Origin: Lachnospiraceae bacterium
Lineage (GTDB): Bacteria; Bacillota; Clostridia; Lachnospirales; Lachnospiraceae
Assembly (NCBI GenBank): GCA_021202335.1
Contig: JAJQDE010000041.1
Coordinates: forward strand, 31,246-95,245
Direction of reading: 5' to 3'
Length of the DNA: 64,000 nucleotides
In this document: piece by piece, positions 36,473 to 45,373 of the stretch
How the letters are laid out: each line of letters starts with the position of its first letter
Numbering within the stretch: the stretch's first letter is position 1
Translations under genes and position numbers: made by a program
Notes under the pieces: model-generated
The model's database searches: none
What the model was told of the DNA's origin: nothing
What the model saw: the letters and a program-made list of their open reading frames with translations, nothing else

Positions 36473-38077
36473 TCATCCAAAGATATTCTCAAACCTGGAC
36501 GGTGTGATAAAATCAATATTGCAGCATTTATTTTCCCTTGTATCCCTGAAATCTTCCAGCATGTCTGATATCTCCTGATTAAGCTTTACCGGATTATCAT
36601 CCATTACGGAAGATATCTCTAAATCACGTGAATAATAATTATTTAAACTGCCATCAATATATTCATAACCATCGAATCCGGCAATCGCTATTTTACAGGC
36701 ATCTGCCCTGTCAAGTAATCTTAATAACATAATGACGGAGTTATCCATATGTCCAAATCCGCATTTTACCAATCTGACAAATGAGATTACTATATCTCCA
36801 TCCTTCGCATTTTCAGACAAATTTGATGTTAATATTTTCCTTGTTTTCTGAAATTCCTCGTTCAGGCTCCAATATTCATACCTTCCAATGTTGCTTAAAT
36901 AAACAAAATCTGACGAAATCCGGTCATGCAGGAAATTAACGGAGATTACAATGGGGGTATTATCTGAAATATATTGTTTAATATTTTCAGAATAAGTTTT
37001 TGCCGTTCTTCCGGGGACTAATATCAGTACACATTTTTCATTTACAATCGTTTTTAACTTTTCAAGCTGCTCTGAATCATCAATATTGGCGCTCATATAA
37101 TCAATGTACGTGCGTTCCAAAAGGTCATAATCATATCTTTTCCGTGCCTGCGGTCCGATTGCATCTAATATGTACCGCATATCCTTGTTTTTAATACTGT
37201 TTTTCTTTGTCAGAAAAGCGATGTTATTTACATGGGCGCTATAACACCCCGCAACAAAATATGACGTACTATACCCCCATTGGCAAAGTGACCTGATATG
37301 ATTCATGTAGTTATCAATCACGTCTAATATTGCATCTATATTGTATTTGCTATGCCATTTTACAGATAAGTATTGAGCTATAAGTTCAGTAGGGGTGTTG
37401 CCTGCGCCACGCCCCATTCCTGAAAGAGTCCCATCAACAACAGCTTCCCGCCTGCCTGCCGTCAGCCTGACAAATTCCTGTGACAATGCATTTGACATTT
37501 GCATATTATTATGCGAATGGAACCCGATTTTACATGTCCTAATCAAATTATGGTCTATCAGCTCTAAAATACGACGTAAATCCTCAAAATACATAGAGCC
37601 AAAAGTATCTACAATGGATAAACAGTATGGCTCAATCCTGTTAAGTTCATCAATAAAAGATAAAAGCTCAGCATCTGAGTATCCAAGAATATCCACTGGC
37701 TGTACGAATAATTTATATCCTTTATTTTTAATAATACGGCAATAATCCAAGGCTCCAAAGCGTTCCTGTTTAAAAAAACATTCTCTGACAGCATCTACCG
37801 AATCGTCGCTATGCTCATCAAGATTGGAAACATCGTATCTGCTGTAATCGGCCAGGACAGTAAACAAACAGCCTTTTTTATCATCCGGAATAAACCTCCC
37901 GGCATCAGCAGAATTTAAATATACTGTTTTTCCTTCACCAAACCCTTCATTCTGAAAAAAACCGATTTCAATAAAATCTATTCCTGCCTCCACCAGTCCA
38001 TCAGTGATTCCCCTGATATTTGATACTCCAAAGCGCTTATCCAACAAATATGCACCATCTCTTAATGTACAATCCAA
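36473..38077 (-). CDS. HMGL/DRE-TIM aldolase-like protein with extra C-terminal domain
   Basis: 534 residues as opened by TTG 38077. The first 310 residues are a DRE-TIM metalloenzyme barrel: DCTLRDGAYLLDKRFG (metal-binding Asp of LRDG), FIEIGFFQ, SIVDTFGSMYFEDL, and the metal ligands HSHNN (IGFHSHNNMQMSNA), followed by VDGTLSGMGRGAGNTPTELI. This is the 4-hydroxy-2-oxovalerate aldolase branch. Residues 345-534 form a second domain of unknown role (CVLILVPGRTAKTYSENI, GDIVISFVRLVKCGFG, IAGFDGYEYIDGS). The natural start is unclear because conserved residues VKLL precede TTG. Neighbours are a CMP-transferase (20 bp upstream) and a KdsC-like phosphatase. Confidence 0.85.
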   Translation of the reverse strand: MDCTLRDGAYLLDKRFGVSNIRGITDGLVEAGIDFIEIGFFQNEGFGEGKTVYLNSADAGRFIPDDKKGCLFTVLADYSRYDVSNLDEHSDDSVDAVRECFFKQERFGALDYCRIIKNKGYKLFVQPVDILGYSDAELLSFIDELNRIEPYCLSIVDTFGSMYFEDLRRILELIDHNLIRTCKIGFHSHNNMQMSNALSQEFVRLTAGRREAVVDGTLSGMGRGAGNTPTELIAQYLSVKWHSKYNIDAILDVIDNYMNHIRSLCQWGYSTSYFVAGCYSAHVNNIAFLTKKNSIKNKDMRYILDAIGPQARKRYDYDLLERTYIDYMSANIDDSEQLEKLKTIVNEKCVLILVPGRTAKTYSENIKQYISDNTPIVISVNFLHDRISSDFVYLSNIGRYEYWSLNEEFQKTRKILTSNLSENAKDGDIVISFVRLVKCGFGHMDNSVIMLLRLLDRADACKIAIAGFDGYEYIDGSLNNYYSRDLEISSVMDDNPVKLNQEISDMLEDFRDTRENKCCNIDFITPSRFENIFG

Positions 38078-38097
38078 TAATTTAACATGATTCCTTA

Positions 38098-38757
38098 CTA
38101 ATTTCTTCCTTTTATCAAGCTCATATATATTGCGTCCGCAATTTCAAAATCTTCCGGATAGTCTATATCACGGCTTTCCACTTCCGGTACCTCATGAATA
38201 TAAGGCTTAATTCCAACCCGCCTGTCATACTTTTCAAAGGTATCTCTAGTGAATACATATGCTCCCGGTGTTTCCGTATAGATCGGAACTAAATCCTGTG
38301 TCCTTGGAAAATGCTGAATATCAAAATTCATTGCTTTACCATTCTGCCATAAAAACTCCTGAATTTTCCTTGCCAAAAACGCAGAATCGTAATCACCGCT
38401 TGCCACCTGTTCAATACAGGCATCAATACTCTCACTCTTCGTAAAGGGACCTGTTGCATGTGACACAACATAAATATCAGATTTAACCGCCTTTATAAAT
38501 TCTCTGATAATGTCATTGCAGTTAGCATATTTTGTATCAAGAACAGTAGGTCTTTTCAAGAAGCGGACTCCCGGTCGGAGATAATCGCAGACCTCCTCAT
38601 TACTGCAATACACATAAACCTCATCCACTAATCGTGCATTCAGGCAAGCGTCTTGTATAAGATATATAAGTGGAGTCCCATCCGAAAAACACTTCAAATT
38701 CTTTCCCGGAATTCTTTCATTATTAAGCTTAATTGGTATCATAGCTACCGTCTTCAT
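38098..38757 (-). CDS. CMP-acylneuraminate/KDO-type cytidylyltransferase
   Basis: 219 residues. It opens [20 protein letters not shown] (the variant CTP-binding R-x-P-GKN loop), then [53 protein letters not shown] and [20 protein letters not shown]. This is the NeuA/KdsB/PseF class, which links CMP to an acidic keto-sugar. It is followed by an aldolase and a KdsC-like phosphatase, giving a three-step module. NeuB and KdsA synthases are absent. The start overlaps the acetyltransferase gene by 29 bp. Stop TAG. Confidence 0.9.
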   Translation of the reverse strand: MKTVAMIPIKLNNERIPGKNLKCFSDGTPLIYLIQDACLNARLVDEVYVYCSNEEVCDYLRPGVRFLKRPTVLDTKYANCNDIIREFIKAVKSDIYVVSHATGPFTKSESIDACIEQVASGDYDSAFLARKIQEFLWQNGKAMNFDIQHFPRTQDLVPIYTETPGAYVFTRDTFEKYDRRVGIKPYIHEVPEVESRDIDYPEDFEIADAIYMSLIKGRN

Positions 38758-39586
38758 TATCTTTTTCCCCGTTTAGTTTTATAATTTTTATTACTATGTC
38801 GTTTTCAATGATTCGAGCAATCCCGCTGTCAAAATCAAATCGAATAATTTCACTCCTGAATTTACTATAGAAGCACGAGCGTTCTTTTAATTCACTGATG
38901 CAATCAGACGGATGTGCCAGATCCAATCCGTGTAAAATATCCGGACCATACTCCCACCACTTGATATTCAATAACTCATCGATGATTTTATCTGAAAACC
39001 TTAGCTTTATAATCTTAGCCGGTACCCCTCCCACTACTGAATAGGGAGGACCATCTTTAGTTACAACAGCTCCCGCCGCAACAATCGCACCATCACCAAT
39101 TTTTACGCCATTCATAATTTTTACATCATACCCTATCCAACAATCATTTCCTATTTCGGTCAAATCCTTTTTCGTAGAAGCATAGTTTTCCTTTGATACG
39201 CTTTCTTCCCACTCATCATATTCCCGATTATACCAAGCGCTGCACCAGTCCGAACCGGCATTATAGCGAAACACATGATGTGCAGAAAGAAAAGAAGCCG
39301 CATGTTGAGGGAACCCAATATGTACGTTATGAGAAATCATGCAAAATCGCCCAATGCTTTTCGCATCAATGTTACACGAGTTTGATGGTTCTCTGTGTTT
39401 ATTAATATTAATAAAAGTGAATGCGCCCAAATGTCCAATATCATAATATCCATTTCCAAGCTGTGCCGGTGCTTCAACAATCATACTCTTATTTATTCCC
39501 CAGCTATCAACAATTGGTATTTCATGAATGATAAACCCATTCCCGTGTTTAGTCATGAATTTATAATTTTCATTTAATGCAAGCAT
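38729..39586 (-). CDS. CatB-related O-acetyltransferase (left-handed beta-helix)
   Basis: 285 residues. Hexapeptide repeats surround the active site: [19 protein letters not shown], then [11 protein letters not shown] with the catalytic His region, [40 protein letters not shown] and [13 protein letters not shown]. This is the xenobiotic/CatB acetyltransferase branch of LbH enzymes. In this locus it probably O- or N-acetylates a sugar. It overlaps the CMP-transferase gene by 29 bp, so the two are coupled and the acetylated sugar may be the CMP-linked one. RBS AAAGGG upstream of ATG. Confidence 0.87.
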   Translation of the reverse strand: MLALNENYKFMTKHGNGFIIHEIPIVDSWGINKSMIVEAPAQLGNGYYDIGHLGAFTFININKHREPSNSCNIDAKSIGRFCMISHNVHIGFPQHAASFLSAHHVFRYNAGSDWCSAWYNREYDEWEESVSKENYASTKKDLTEIGNDCWIGYDVKIMNGVKIGDGAIVAAGAVVTKDGPPYSVVGGVPAKIIKLRFSDKIIDELLNIKWWEYGPDILHGLDLAHPSDCISELKERSCFYSKFRSEIIRFDFDSGIARIIENDIVIKIIKLNGEKDNEDGSYDTN

Positions 39587-39643
39587 TACCTGTTTTCCCT
39601 TTCATTACCTTGATCAAGTTTCTTTCCTTAATAAAAATTTATT

Positions 39644-40609
39644 TTACTTTCTGCATTTATTTACAGCCGAGCCAAACAAGGAAAAGATATCTCGTATTTG
39701 CAGCAAGACCCATAAGATAAAGCTCTTTATTCTCAGTACCCGCTTATAATCATGTGATGTCCAAATTAACGATGTATATTGCACGATGTATTCTCTAACA
39801 TCCATTTTTTTACAAACCACCTTTTTACCGGTATTTCTTATAACAGAGTTTTTATAGAGTAATTTACCTTGCTCCTTTACAGCTTCCATAACAGGCATTT
39901 CATATGTATCTAAAGCTCGGACATTTATATCATCAATTGTTTCTTCACCTTCTCCACACTCCCTGTTACACAAGATAGATGTAAGCTCACTTGCCACATA
40001 TTTCAAAAAGAACTCTGTAGGATGGTTCGGATCATAGAACAGCTGATGATTCCTATAATTTTGAATAATAAAATCAGACACTGGTATATCCCAGTCTTTT
40101 TCACGCATACGGACTTCATCTATAAAATGCAGAAATTCCTCATGAAAATTAAATCCCGTTTCTGACAGTGCATCCTGAAAGTGATATATTTGGTCTATTT
40201 TTTTGAAAGAAACGCCTTGCCTAAGACCATTATCAATAATCGAATCACGAAAAAAATAAGTTTCCGCTTTCCATCTTAGTTGCTTTTCCTCTTTATATTG
40301 AGGAAAGAAACACATGGGGAGATGATATATGTTGGGAATGGCAATTACCCGGCATCCCTTTTTTAGTTTCGCAATCAATTGCGATGAAGCGTATTCTTTG
40401 CCATACCTGTTATTGTCTCTGATTGCTTGATGGACAAATATATCACAGTTCCGAAAGACTGACTTATTCAAATAGTCAATTTTCCTAATATTCTGTATTG
40501 GCACAATTGGATATATGGCGTATTGTTCCGTAAAAGGACGATACCGGCTTAATATTCCCCGTATTGATTCAGCATGGCAATTTCCATATATAACTACTAT
40601 TTCTTTTTT
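39644..40609 (-). CDS. WcbI-family polysaccharide acetyltransferase, start codon missing
   Basis: The frame directly after TAA 40610-40612 reads KKEIVVIYGNCHAESIRGIL, the conserved N-terminal GNC motif of the WcbI family. It continues through YPIVPIQNI, DIFVHQAIRDN, RVIAIPNIYHLPMCFFPQY and HPTEFFLKYVASEL to the stop at 39644. WcbI proteins are putative acetyltransferases of capsule loci. No ATG, GTG or TTG lies between TAA and the GNC motif; the first is GTG 40504, after about 35 essential residues. Either a start was lost, or the gene was fused to the 79-codon frame upstream and is interrupted by the TAA. Confidence 0.65.
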   Translation of the reverse strand, partial: KKEIVVIYGNCHAESIRGILSRYRPFTEQYAIYPIVPIQNIRKIDYLNKSVFRNCDIFVHQAIRDNNRYGKEYASSQLIAKLKKGCRVIAIPNIYHLPMCFFPQYKEEKQLRWKAETYFFRDSIIDNGLRQGVSFKKIDQIYHFQDALSETGFNFHEEFLHFIDEVRMREKDWDIPVSDFIIQNYRNHQLFYDPNHPTEFFLKYVASELTSILCNRECGEGEETIDDINVRALDTYEMPVMEAVKEQGKLLYKNSVIRNTGKKVVCKKMDVREYIVQYTSLIWTSHDYKRVLRIKSFILWVLLQIRDIFSLFGSAVNKCRK

Positions 40610-40849
40610 TTAATACTCCTCTGTCATATAATCTTCGAATTCCACAAAGCCGTTCCCTTTGAACCAAGATACCATTATTTCATCCTGTGGAATAACAAGC
40701 AGCAAATTTCTTTCTCTATTTTTTAATTTTAAATATTCATCGAAGTCCTGCATATATCCACCAAAAGTACCACCGCGTTTCACTGAATAGTATGTCAGCC
40801 TATCATTTTGCTCTCCTGAACACACTCCATTTAGCAGATAAATATTCAT
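40610..40849 (-). CDS. 79-residue protein, possibly the remnant N-terminal domain of WcbI
   Basis: It begins at ATG 40849 with a strong AAGGAGG and ends TAA. The sequence (GTFGGYMQDFDEYLKLKN, NLLLVIPQDEIMVSWFKGNG, FVEFEDYMTEEY) resembles the second half of the Rossmann-like module used elsewhere here, without the G-x-G-x-x-G start. It is in the same frame as WcbI with nothing between but the stop codon. N-terminal module plus enzyme is the design of the LicD, GT92 and TupA-like proteins, so a broken fusion is plausible. It could also be an independent small protein. Confidence 0.5.
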   Translation of the reverse strand: MNIYLLNGVCSGEQNDRLTYYSVKRGGTFGGYMQDFDEYLKLKNRERNLLLVIPQDEIMVSWFKGNGFVEFEDYMTEEY

Positions 40850-40906
40850 AGTGCATAAACCTCCTTATTCTGAACTCGGCGTCTGATAATCCTTAAAGCA
40901 GTAATC

Positions 40907-43360
40907 CTATTTTTCTATTGCCAACAATCCTATCAATTCCGGCAACGATGCGCCGCTTTCGCGTACAATTTCGTTTTCCTGACCCGCAAGCGTTTGAACA
41001 ATCTTATCTTTATCCTTTATCCATTTTTGTTTCTCCGCCTTACATATTTGAATATCTAAAACCCTATTGCATTGATCCTCAAAATCGATAAAAGCACATC
41101 CGCCGTTATATTTAAAAAGATGAAACACCCGGAAACCTTTTTCCTGTCCTTCCTCTTTCCACATAAGCGTCGACTGCTTAAAATCATTACAATCAATAAT
41201 AACAATTGGGGCTGCGATAGAGGACATCACGTATATTTTTCCAGCCTTAAAAAAGCTAAATCGATACAAACTGTCCCGTGGTATTTTATCTTTCCCAGGA
41301 TGTACCAATACCTCACCCTTTTGACTTTCCTCATTCCATTTAAGATATTCAATTCCATCCTGCGTAAACCAAAAGTCATTCCCGTCAAACGCAATAGTTC
41401 GATAATTTATCCTCCCGTTGTATTCCAAGTGATATATGGTACTCTGATGGTCTTTCATCCCATATTTCACCAGTTCGCTGGTATCCTGTACCAACATATA
41501 TATGCAGTCATTTTTTTCTACAGATTCCAAAGCCAGCCTTTGCTGCCCCATGTCCTGCTCATGTATTGTATACAAATCCAGCGCCTGTTCGCACTCATAT
41601 GTTTCCATGTTAAGGCGGATAACCCCCGGATATTGATATCCAACTAAATACAGATTTTCCCCGCATTGGTAAGCCTTAGAGAAATTACCCCAAGAGCAAT
41701 CCCAATGCTCCGAAGGGGGAATCGGGATACATTCATAAGCTTCCGACTTCAAATCATAAACCACGATTTTGGTATCGTGGAGGGGAATCAAAAATAATTT
41801 GTCCCGATATTTCTTAATATCATTATAGGATACAAACCGTTCCTGACCCACATCGGCAATTGACCGCACCCATTCGCTTCTTTTTGCAGCTTCCGAATAT
41901 TTCACTAAAACATTTAAATTATATGGTACGAAGTAAACGCTGCCCTCATCCTCGCACAAGCTATTCACTAAATAATACTTATCACTCGGGATTTGGCGCA
42001 CATCCACATTCTGCATCATAATCGGTTTCCCTGTCTGCTTATACAGCTGCACCACGCTGCTTCCATCTCCGTAATACGCATCGCTTAACACAACCGCCCT
42101 GTCCATATCGGAAGTATCATCATATATTCCCCAGCCTTCCGCCTTGTACTGCTCCACAATTTTCTTATACTCGCCCCAAAGCTGTGGGCGCATGGACTTC
42201 ACCGTATTTTCAATCAGGGGATGCGGTCGCCAAAGCAGGGCAATCTCGTCCCTGTGCTCTTTAAATATGCGAAACACATCCTTCATCTTCTCAAGCATCT
42301 TCCCGTTGTTTGCCAGCAATGCTCCGATACTTGTATTATAAAACACGATTTTCTTTCGGCTGCCGTCGGGCCTGTTTATGATTTTTTGCCACTCCTGCGG
42401 TATCTCCAAATCCTCTTTTTTGGTGTTCTTAACCTTTTCGATTTTGGGTGAACCTAAGCCTAAGATTTTCTTTTCGAGCGCAGCCTTGCTTATAAATTGC
42501 TCGGGCAAGCCGTTTGCTATTGCGGCTTTTCTAAATTCGTTTCTGTATATCTGTGCCATCTTTTCAGACTGCACGATTACCTTATCCGCGTTGACCACTC
42601 CCGGCAGCCAAATGAAATGCTTCATTCCATCTATCGCATTTTGGTTATCCGGCTCAATTTCCGCGAGTACAAAATAAGGTATATATACCAATTCATCAAC
42701 ATATTTTTTTATATTCGACGAAAAAAACCTCGAGTGCACTCTTGTCACGAGATTATATTCATCATAAGGATTATGGATATAAGCCACATCGGGCTTTCGG
42801 TTCTCCAGATCATATTTCTCCCAGTCTATGACCTCAATATTCTTCGGATATTCCCTGCCCTCATAGTGCATCTGCCCCAAGCTGCCGTCCGCATTCACAT
42901 CGTAATACGGTATCGGCACACAGTACGCATCGCAGCCGGGGTCTTTTTTCGCCGCAAGGTAAATGCTCTCAAGCGAATCCCACATGGAAGCCTTGTACGG
43001 AAAAAAAGCAATCTCTTTGCGGACAGGTATGTCATTCCTGACGCTGTTCTCTATCCGAAGCAGCTGCTTTCTTATGTTTTTGTATATTTTATTGGCGTTC
43101 GCATCGCCCCCGCCGTTTAATTCCCCATGGATTTGGTATACGATATCGCAGTATTCTTCTATATAAGATATTGTGGCAGCGCCTTCTCCCTCCGCGCTTT
43201 CTATGACGTTTCCTATGCTGATGGCACATTCCTGGCACTGGGCGAGCATGTCCTGCGCATATGCATAGCTGCCTGCCTTAATATTATTTTTGACTTCCTC
43301 ATTAGCCTCATTCAGTGTTTTTATTATTTCCAATATGTCCTGTTTTTGCGTCTTTCTCAT
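40907..43360 (-). CDS. CDP-glycerol glycerophosphotransferase-like protein with C-terminal beta-propeller
   Basis: 817 residues from ATG 43360 (MRKTQKQDIL), preceded by GGGGGAT; the frame is open to 43420 but without an RBS. Residues about 1-100 are helical. The middle (about 120-450) contains EIAFFPYKASMWDSLESIYL, VDELVYIPYFVLAE, IALLWRPHPLIENTVKSMRP and DAYYGDGSSVVQLYKQTGKP, which recall TagF/TarB-like GT-B enzymes. Residues about 470-800 contain repeated strands (FLIPLHDTKIVVYDLKSEAY, NLYLVGYQYPGVIRLNMET, KIYVMSSIAAPIVIIDCND) like a beta-propeller. It heads the AT-rich part of the locus. The polymerised unit is unknown. Confidence 0.7.
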   Translation of the reverse strand: MRKTQKQDILEIIKTLNEANEEVKNNIKAGSYAYAQDMLAQCQECAISIGNVIESAEGEGAATISYIEEYCDIVYQIHGELNGGGDANANKIYKNIRKQLLRIENSVRNDIPVRKEIAFFPYKASMWDSLESIYLAAKKDPGCDAYCVPIPYYDVNADGSLGQMHYEGREYPKNIEVIDWEKYDLENRKPDVAYIHNPYDEYNLVTRVHSRFFSSNIKKYVDELVYIPYFVLAEIEPDNQNAIDGMKHFIWLPGVVNADKVIVQSEKMAQIYRNEFRKAAIANGLPEQFISKAALEKKILGLGSPKIEKVKNTKKEDLEIPQEWQKIINRPDGSRKKIVFYNTSIGALLANNGKMLEKMKDVFRIFKEHRDEIALLWRPHPLIENTVKSMRPQLWGEYKKIVEQYKAEGWGIYDDTSDMDRAVVLSDAYYGDGSSVVQLYKQTGKPIMMQNVDVRQIPSDKYYLVNSLCEDEGSVYFVPYNLNVLVKYSEAAKRSEWVRSIADVGQERFVSYNDIKKYRDKLFLIPLHDTKIVVYDLKSEAYECIPIPPSEHWDCSWGNFSKAYQCGENLYLVGYQYPGVIRLNMETYECEQALDLYTIHEQDMGQQRLALESVEKNDCIYMLVQDTSELVKYGMKDHQSTIYHLEYNGRINYRTIAFDGNDFWFTQDGIEYLKWNEESQKGEVLVHPGKDKIPRDSLYRFSFFKAGKIYVMSSIAAPIVIIDCNDFKQSTLMWKEEGQEKGFRVFHLFKYNGGCAFIDFEDQCNRVLDIQICKAEKQKWIKDKDKIVQTLAGQENEIVRESGASLPELIGLLAIEK

Positions 43361-43389
43361 AAAATCCCCCATACCAAAGCGCACGGCAC

Positions 43390-43432
43390 GAACTTCCCTA
43401 TACGATAAAAACCTCTGCATTCACAGAGGTTT
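43390..43432. repeat. Half copy of the palindromic repeat plus hairpin before the 837-codon frame
   Basis: GAACTTCCCTATACGATAAA (43390-43409) is the right half of the palindrome at 52087 and 10412; its left arm is missing. It is fused to a hairpin AAACCTCTG (43409-43417)/CAGAGGTTT (43424-43432). Confidence 0.55.
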
Positions 43433-43439
43433 AAATCTT

Positions 43440-43820
43440 CCTTGCATCCATGCAGTCCCAAGCTGAATCCTACAGCCTTTTATTTTATTATGCCAATCGC
43501 GGGTTGCGTAAGCAACCGGTTCTTGCGCGATTGTGTGTGTCATCTTTATAGTAAACGGCAAATTCTTTTCGTCGTTTACTATAATTATATCGGCACAATA
43601 TCTGAAAAACTTATAGATGCGGGCAAATTTATGCCATACTTACTGCGCTGTCCTTTGCGCATACCGCAAGTTTCGCAGAAACTTGCTGATGAATGCAGGT
43701 ACTGCGTTCATTATATCACAATTACGCCAACATTTCCACCGAAAATCCGGTATGCGCAAAAGGAAGGTCGCGAGCAGATAGCCGAATTTTATCCGTCTTA
43801 TATTTTCATGCTACAGATTC
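43440..43820. other. Gene-free 380-bp stretch with nested inverted repeats
   Basis: No coding frame with an RBS was found. Visible structures: CAATCGCG near 43494 pairing with CGCGATTG near 43528 around an inner GTTGCG/CAAC hairpin; TAGTAAACG/CGTTTACTA around 43548-43580; and CCTTTGCGCATACCG (43652-43666) with CGGTATGCGCAAAAGG (43748-43763), about 80 bp apart. The last pair contains TTTGCGCATA, also found at the start of the repeats near 51077 and, as TTTGCGTATA, at 17221. It separates the glycan locus from the nitrogenase-like operon. Confidence 0.5.
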
Positions 43821-44576
43821 CTAAATATAGTACATCGGATCCAGCGAAATAATTCTCGATAAAAACTGCCGTGTTCTCTCCTGCTTAGGCTTGGTGAATA
43901 TTTGCTGCGGCGAACCTTCTTCTACAACCACGCCTCCATCCATAAAAACAACCTTGTCCGCCACGTCCTGCGCAAACGCCATCTCATGGGTGACAACCAG
44001 CATGGTAATTCCTTTCTCCGCTACCTTGCGTATAACCGCAAGCGTTTCCCCCACTAATTCCGGATCAAGCGCTGATGTCTGCTCATCAATCAAAATCACC
44101 TCCGGATTCAATGCCACTGCCCTGGCGATGCCTACCCTCTGCTGCTGCCCGCCCGAAAGCTGTGACGGATAAAAAAGCGCTTTTTCGGACAATCCAACCC
44201 ATTCCAAGGCTTCCATCGCTTTTGTGCAGGCTTCCTTTTTTGCCATTTTTTTGCCGATAACCAAACCCTCCATCACATTTTCCAGCGCATTCTTATTGGC
44301 GAATAAATTATAATTTTGAAACACGAAAGCCATTTTACGGCGCATCTGCAAAATCTGTTTTTTGCTTGCTTTTTTTAAATCGACAGTTTCATTTCCTATA
44401 GTAAACTGACCTGCGTCCGCACGCTCCAAAAAGCTGACGCACCGGAGCAGCGTCGTTTTTCCGGAACCGCTGGGTCCTAATATTACAACGACCTGTCCAT
44501 CCTCAATTTGTATAGACACATCCTTTAAGACCTCTGATTTTCCAAAGCCTTTCCTTACATTTCTGATATCAACCAT
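43821..44576 (-). CDS. Amino-acid-type ABC transporter, ATP-binding protein
   Basis: 251 residues from ATG 44576, preceded by GAGGATT. Walker A is LGPSGSGKTTLLRC, the Q-loop VFQNYNLF, the signature LSGGQQQRVGIARA, Walker B VILIDEQTSALD and the H-loop VVTHEMAFA. The polar amino-acid uptake subfamily (GlnQ/HisP) is clear. Odd: DEQTSALD instead of the almost invariant DEPTSALD. It is the last gene of the nitrogenase-like operon and serves the two permeases and the lipoprotein encoded ahead of it. The substrate is probably a sulfur-containing amino acid or thioether, inferred from context. Confidence 0.93.
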   Translation of the reverse strand: MVDIRNVRKGFGKSEVLKDVSIQIEDGQVVVILGPSGSGKTTLLRCVSFLERADAGQFTIGNETVDLKKASKKQILQMRRKMAFVFQNYNLFANKNALENVMEGLVIGKKMAKKEACTKAMEALEWVGLSEKALFYPSQLSGGQQQRVGIARAVALNPEVILIDEQTSALDPELVGETLAVIRKVAEKGITMLVVTHEMAFAQDVADKVVFMDGGVVVEEGSPQQIFTKPKQERTRQFLSRIISLDPMYYI

Positions 44577-44589
44577 AATAATCCTCATT

Positions 44590-44680
44590 TCTGAGCAACT
44601 TTGTTGCGACGGAATGTCAGCAGGGCTATTTGTTTTCGCTCAGAAACAAATAGCGAGAACAAACAAAGTTTGTTCTACCT
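44590..44680. repeat. Three consecutive hairpins between permease and ATPase genes
   Basis: Perfect arms CTATTTGTTT/AAACAAATAG and GAACAAAC/GTTTGTTC, plus a shorter AGCAAC/GTTGCG pair, fill the 98-bp gap inside the transporter operon. They could stabilise or attenuate the mRNA so that less ATPase than permease is made. Confidence 0.5.
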
Positions 44681-45373
44681 TTGATATTTCTTTACCTTGC
44701 TTTCCAGTTTTTTCAGCAAATACTCCACTATACCTACAAATATTATGTAAACCAAAAATATATCTAAATATGCCTCAAAATAATTTAAGCTCTGTCCGCC
44801 TAATATTTTTGCCCTTCCCGTAACCTCTGTCACAGACATTGCAAAGGCAAGCGACGTGGCTTTTATAGTATCAGCCACGGTATTGGATATAATCGGGAGC
44901 GCCACGCCAAGAGCCTGCGGCAGCACAATCCGCTTATAAGCGCTTACTCCGTTCATGCCGACCATATAAGCCGCCTCCAGCTGCCCCTTGTCAATTCCGG
45001 CAATAGCCGCGCGGAAGGCTTCCGTCAAAAAGGCGGTAGCGGACAACGACAGCGCAAGATAGGCATAATATTTATTGTCAATGCCAAAAATATTTACATC
45101 CGCTCCTGTTGCCGTAAAATATACATTTAACACGGACGGCATCAGATTATAGATAATAAAAATCTGTAAAATAATCGGCGTGCCGCGGATGATGGAGAAA
45201 TATACCTTTACGATTCCGGTCACCACGGGTACTTTTTTTATCAATACAAGCGCAAAAATAAACGCGAAAGGAAAGGCAATGGCAAGCGCTCCGACGGTCA
45301 GCTGTACCGTAACCGGCAAATAGCTTAAAATATCCGGAAAAGCCTGAAGCATAAATTGGAAATTCAACCGCAT
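44675..45373 (-). CDS. Amino-acid ABC transporter permease 1
   Basis: 232 residues with several membrane segments (LTVGALAIAFPFAFIFALVL; LFIVYII-like end LVYIIFVGIVEYLL). The EAA loop that contacts the ATPase is visible in KGQLEAAYMVGMNGVSAYKR. RGTPIILQIFIIYNL is the common start of the HisM/GlnP fold. It forms a heterodimeric channel with the permease at 45364, whose gene it overlaps by 10 bp. It lies in the operon with the NifX-like and nitrogenase-like genes. Confidence 0.92.
   Translation of the reverse strand: MRLNFQFMLQAFPDILSYLPVTVQLTVGALAIAFPFAFIFALVLIKKVPVVTGIVKVYFSIIRGTPIILQIFIIYNLMPSVLNVYFTATGADVNIFGIDNKYYAYLALSLSATAFLTEAFRAAIAGIDKGQLEAAYMVGMNGVSAYKRIVLPQALGVALPIISNTVADTIKATSLAFAMSVTEVTGRAKILGGQSLNYFEAYLDIFLVYIIFVGIVEYLLKKLESKVKKYQR

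Noticed and set aside
43440..43820. CRISPR or tandem-repeat array
   Set aside because: The repeats are single inverted pairs of different sequence, without regular spacing or spacers.
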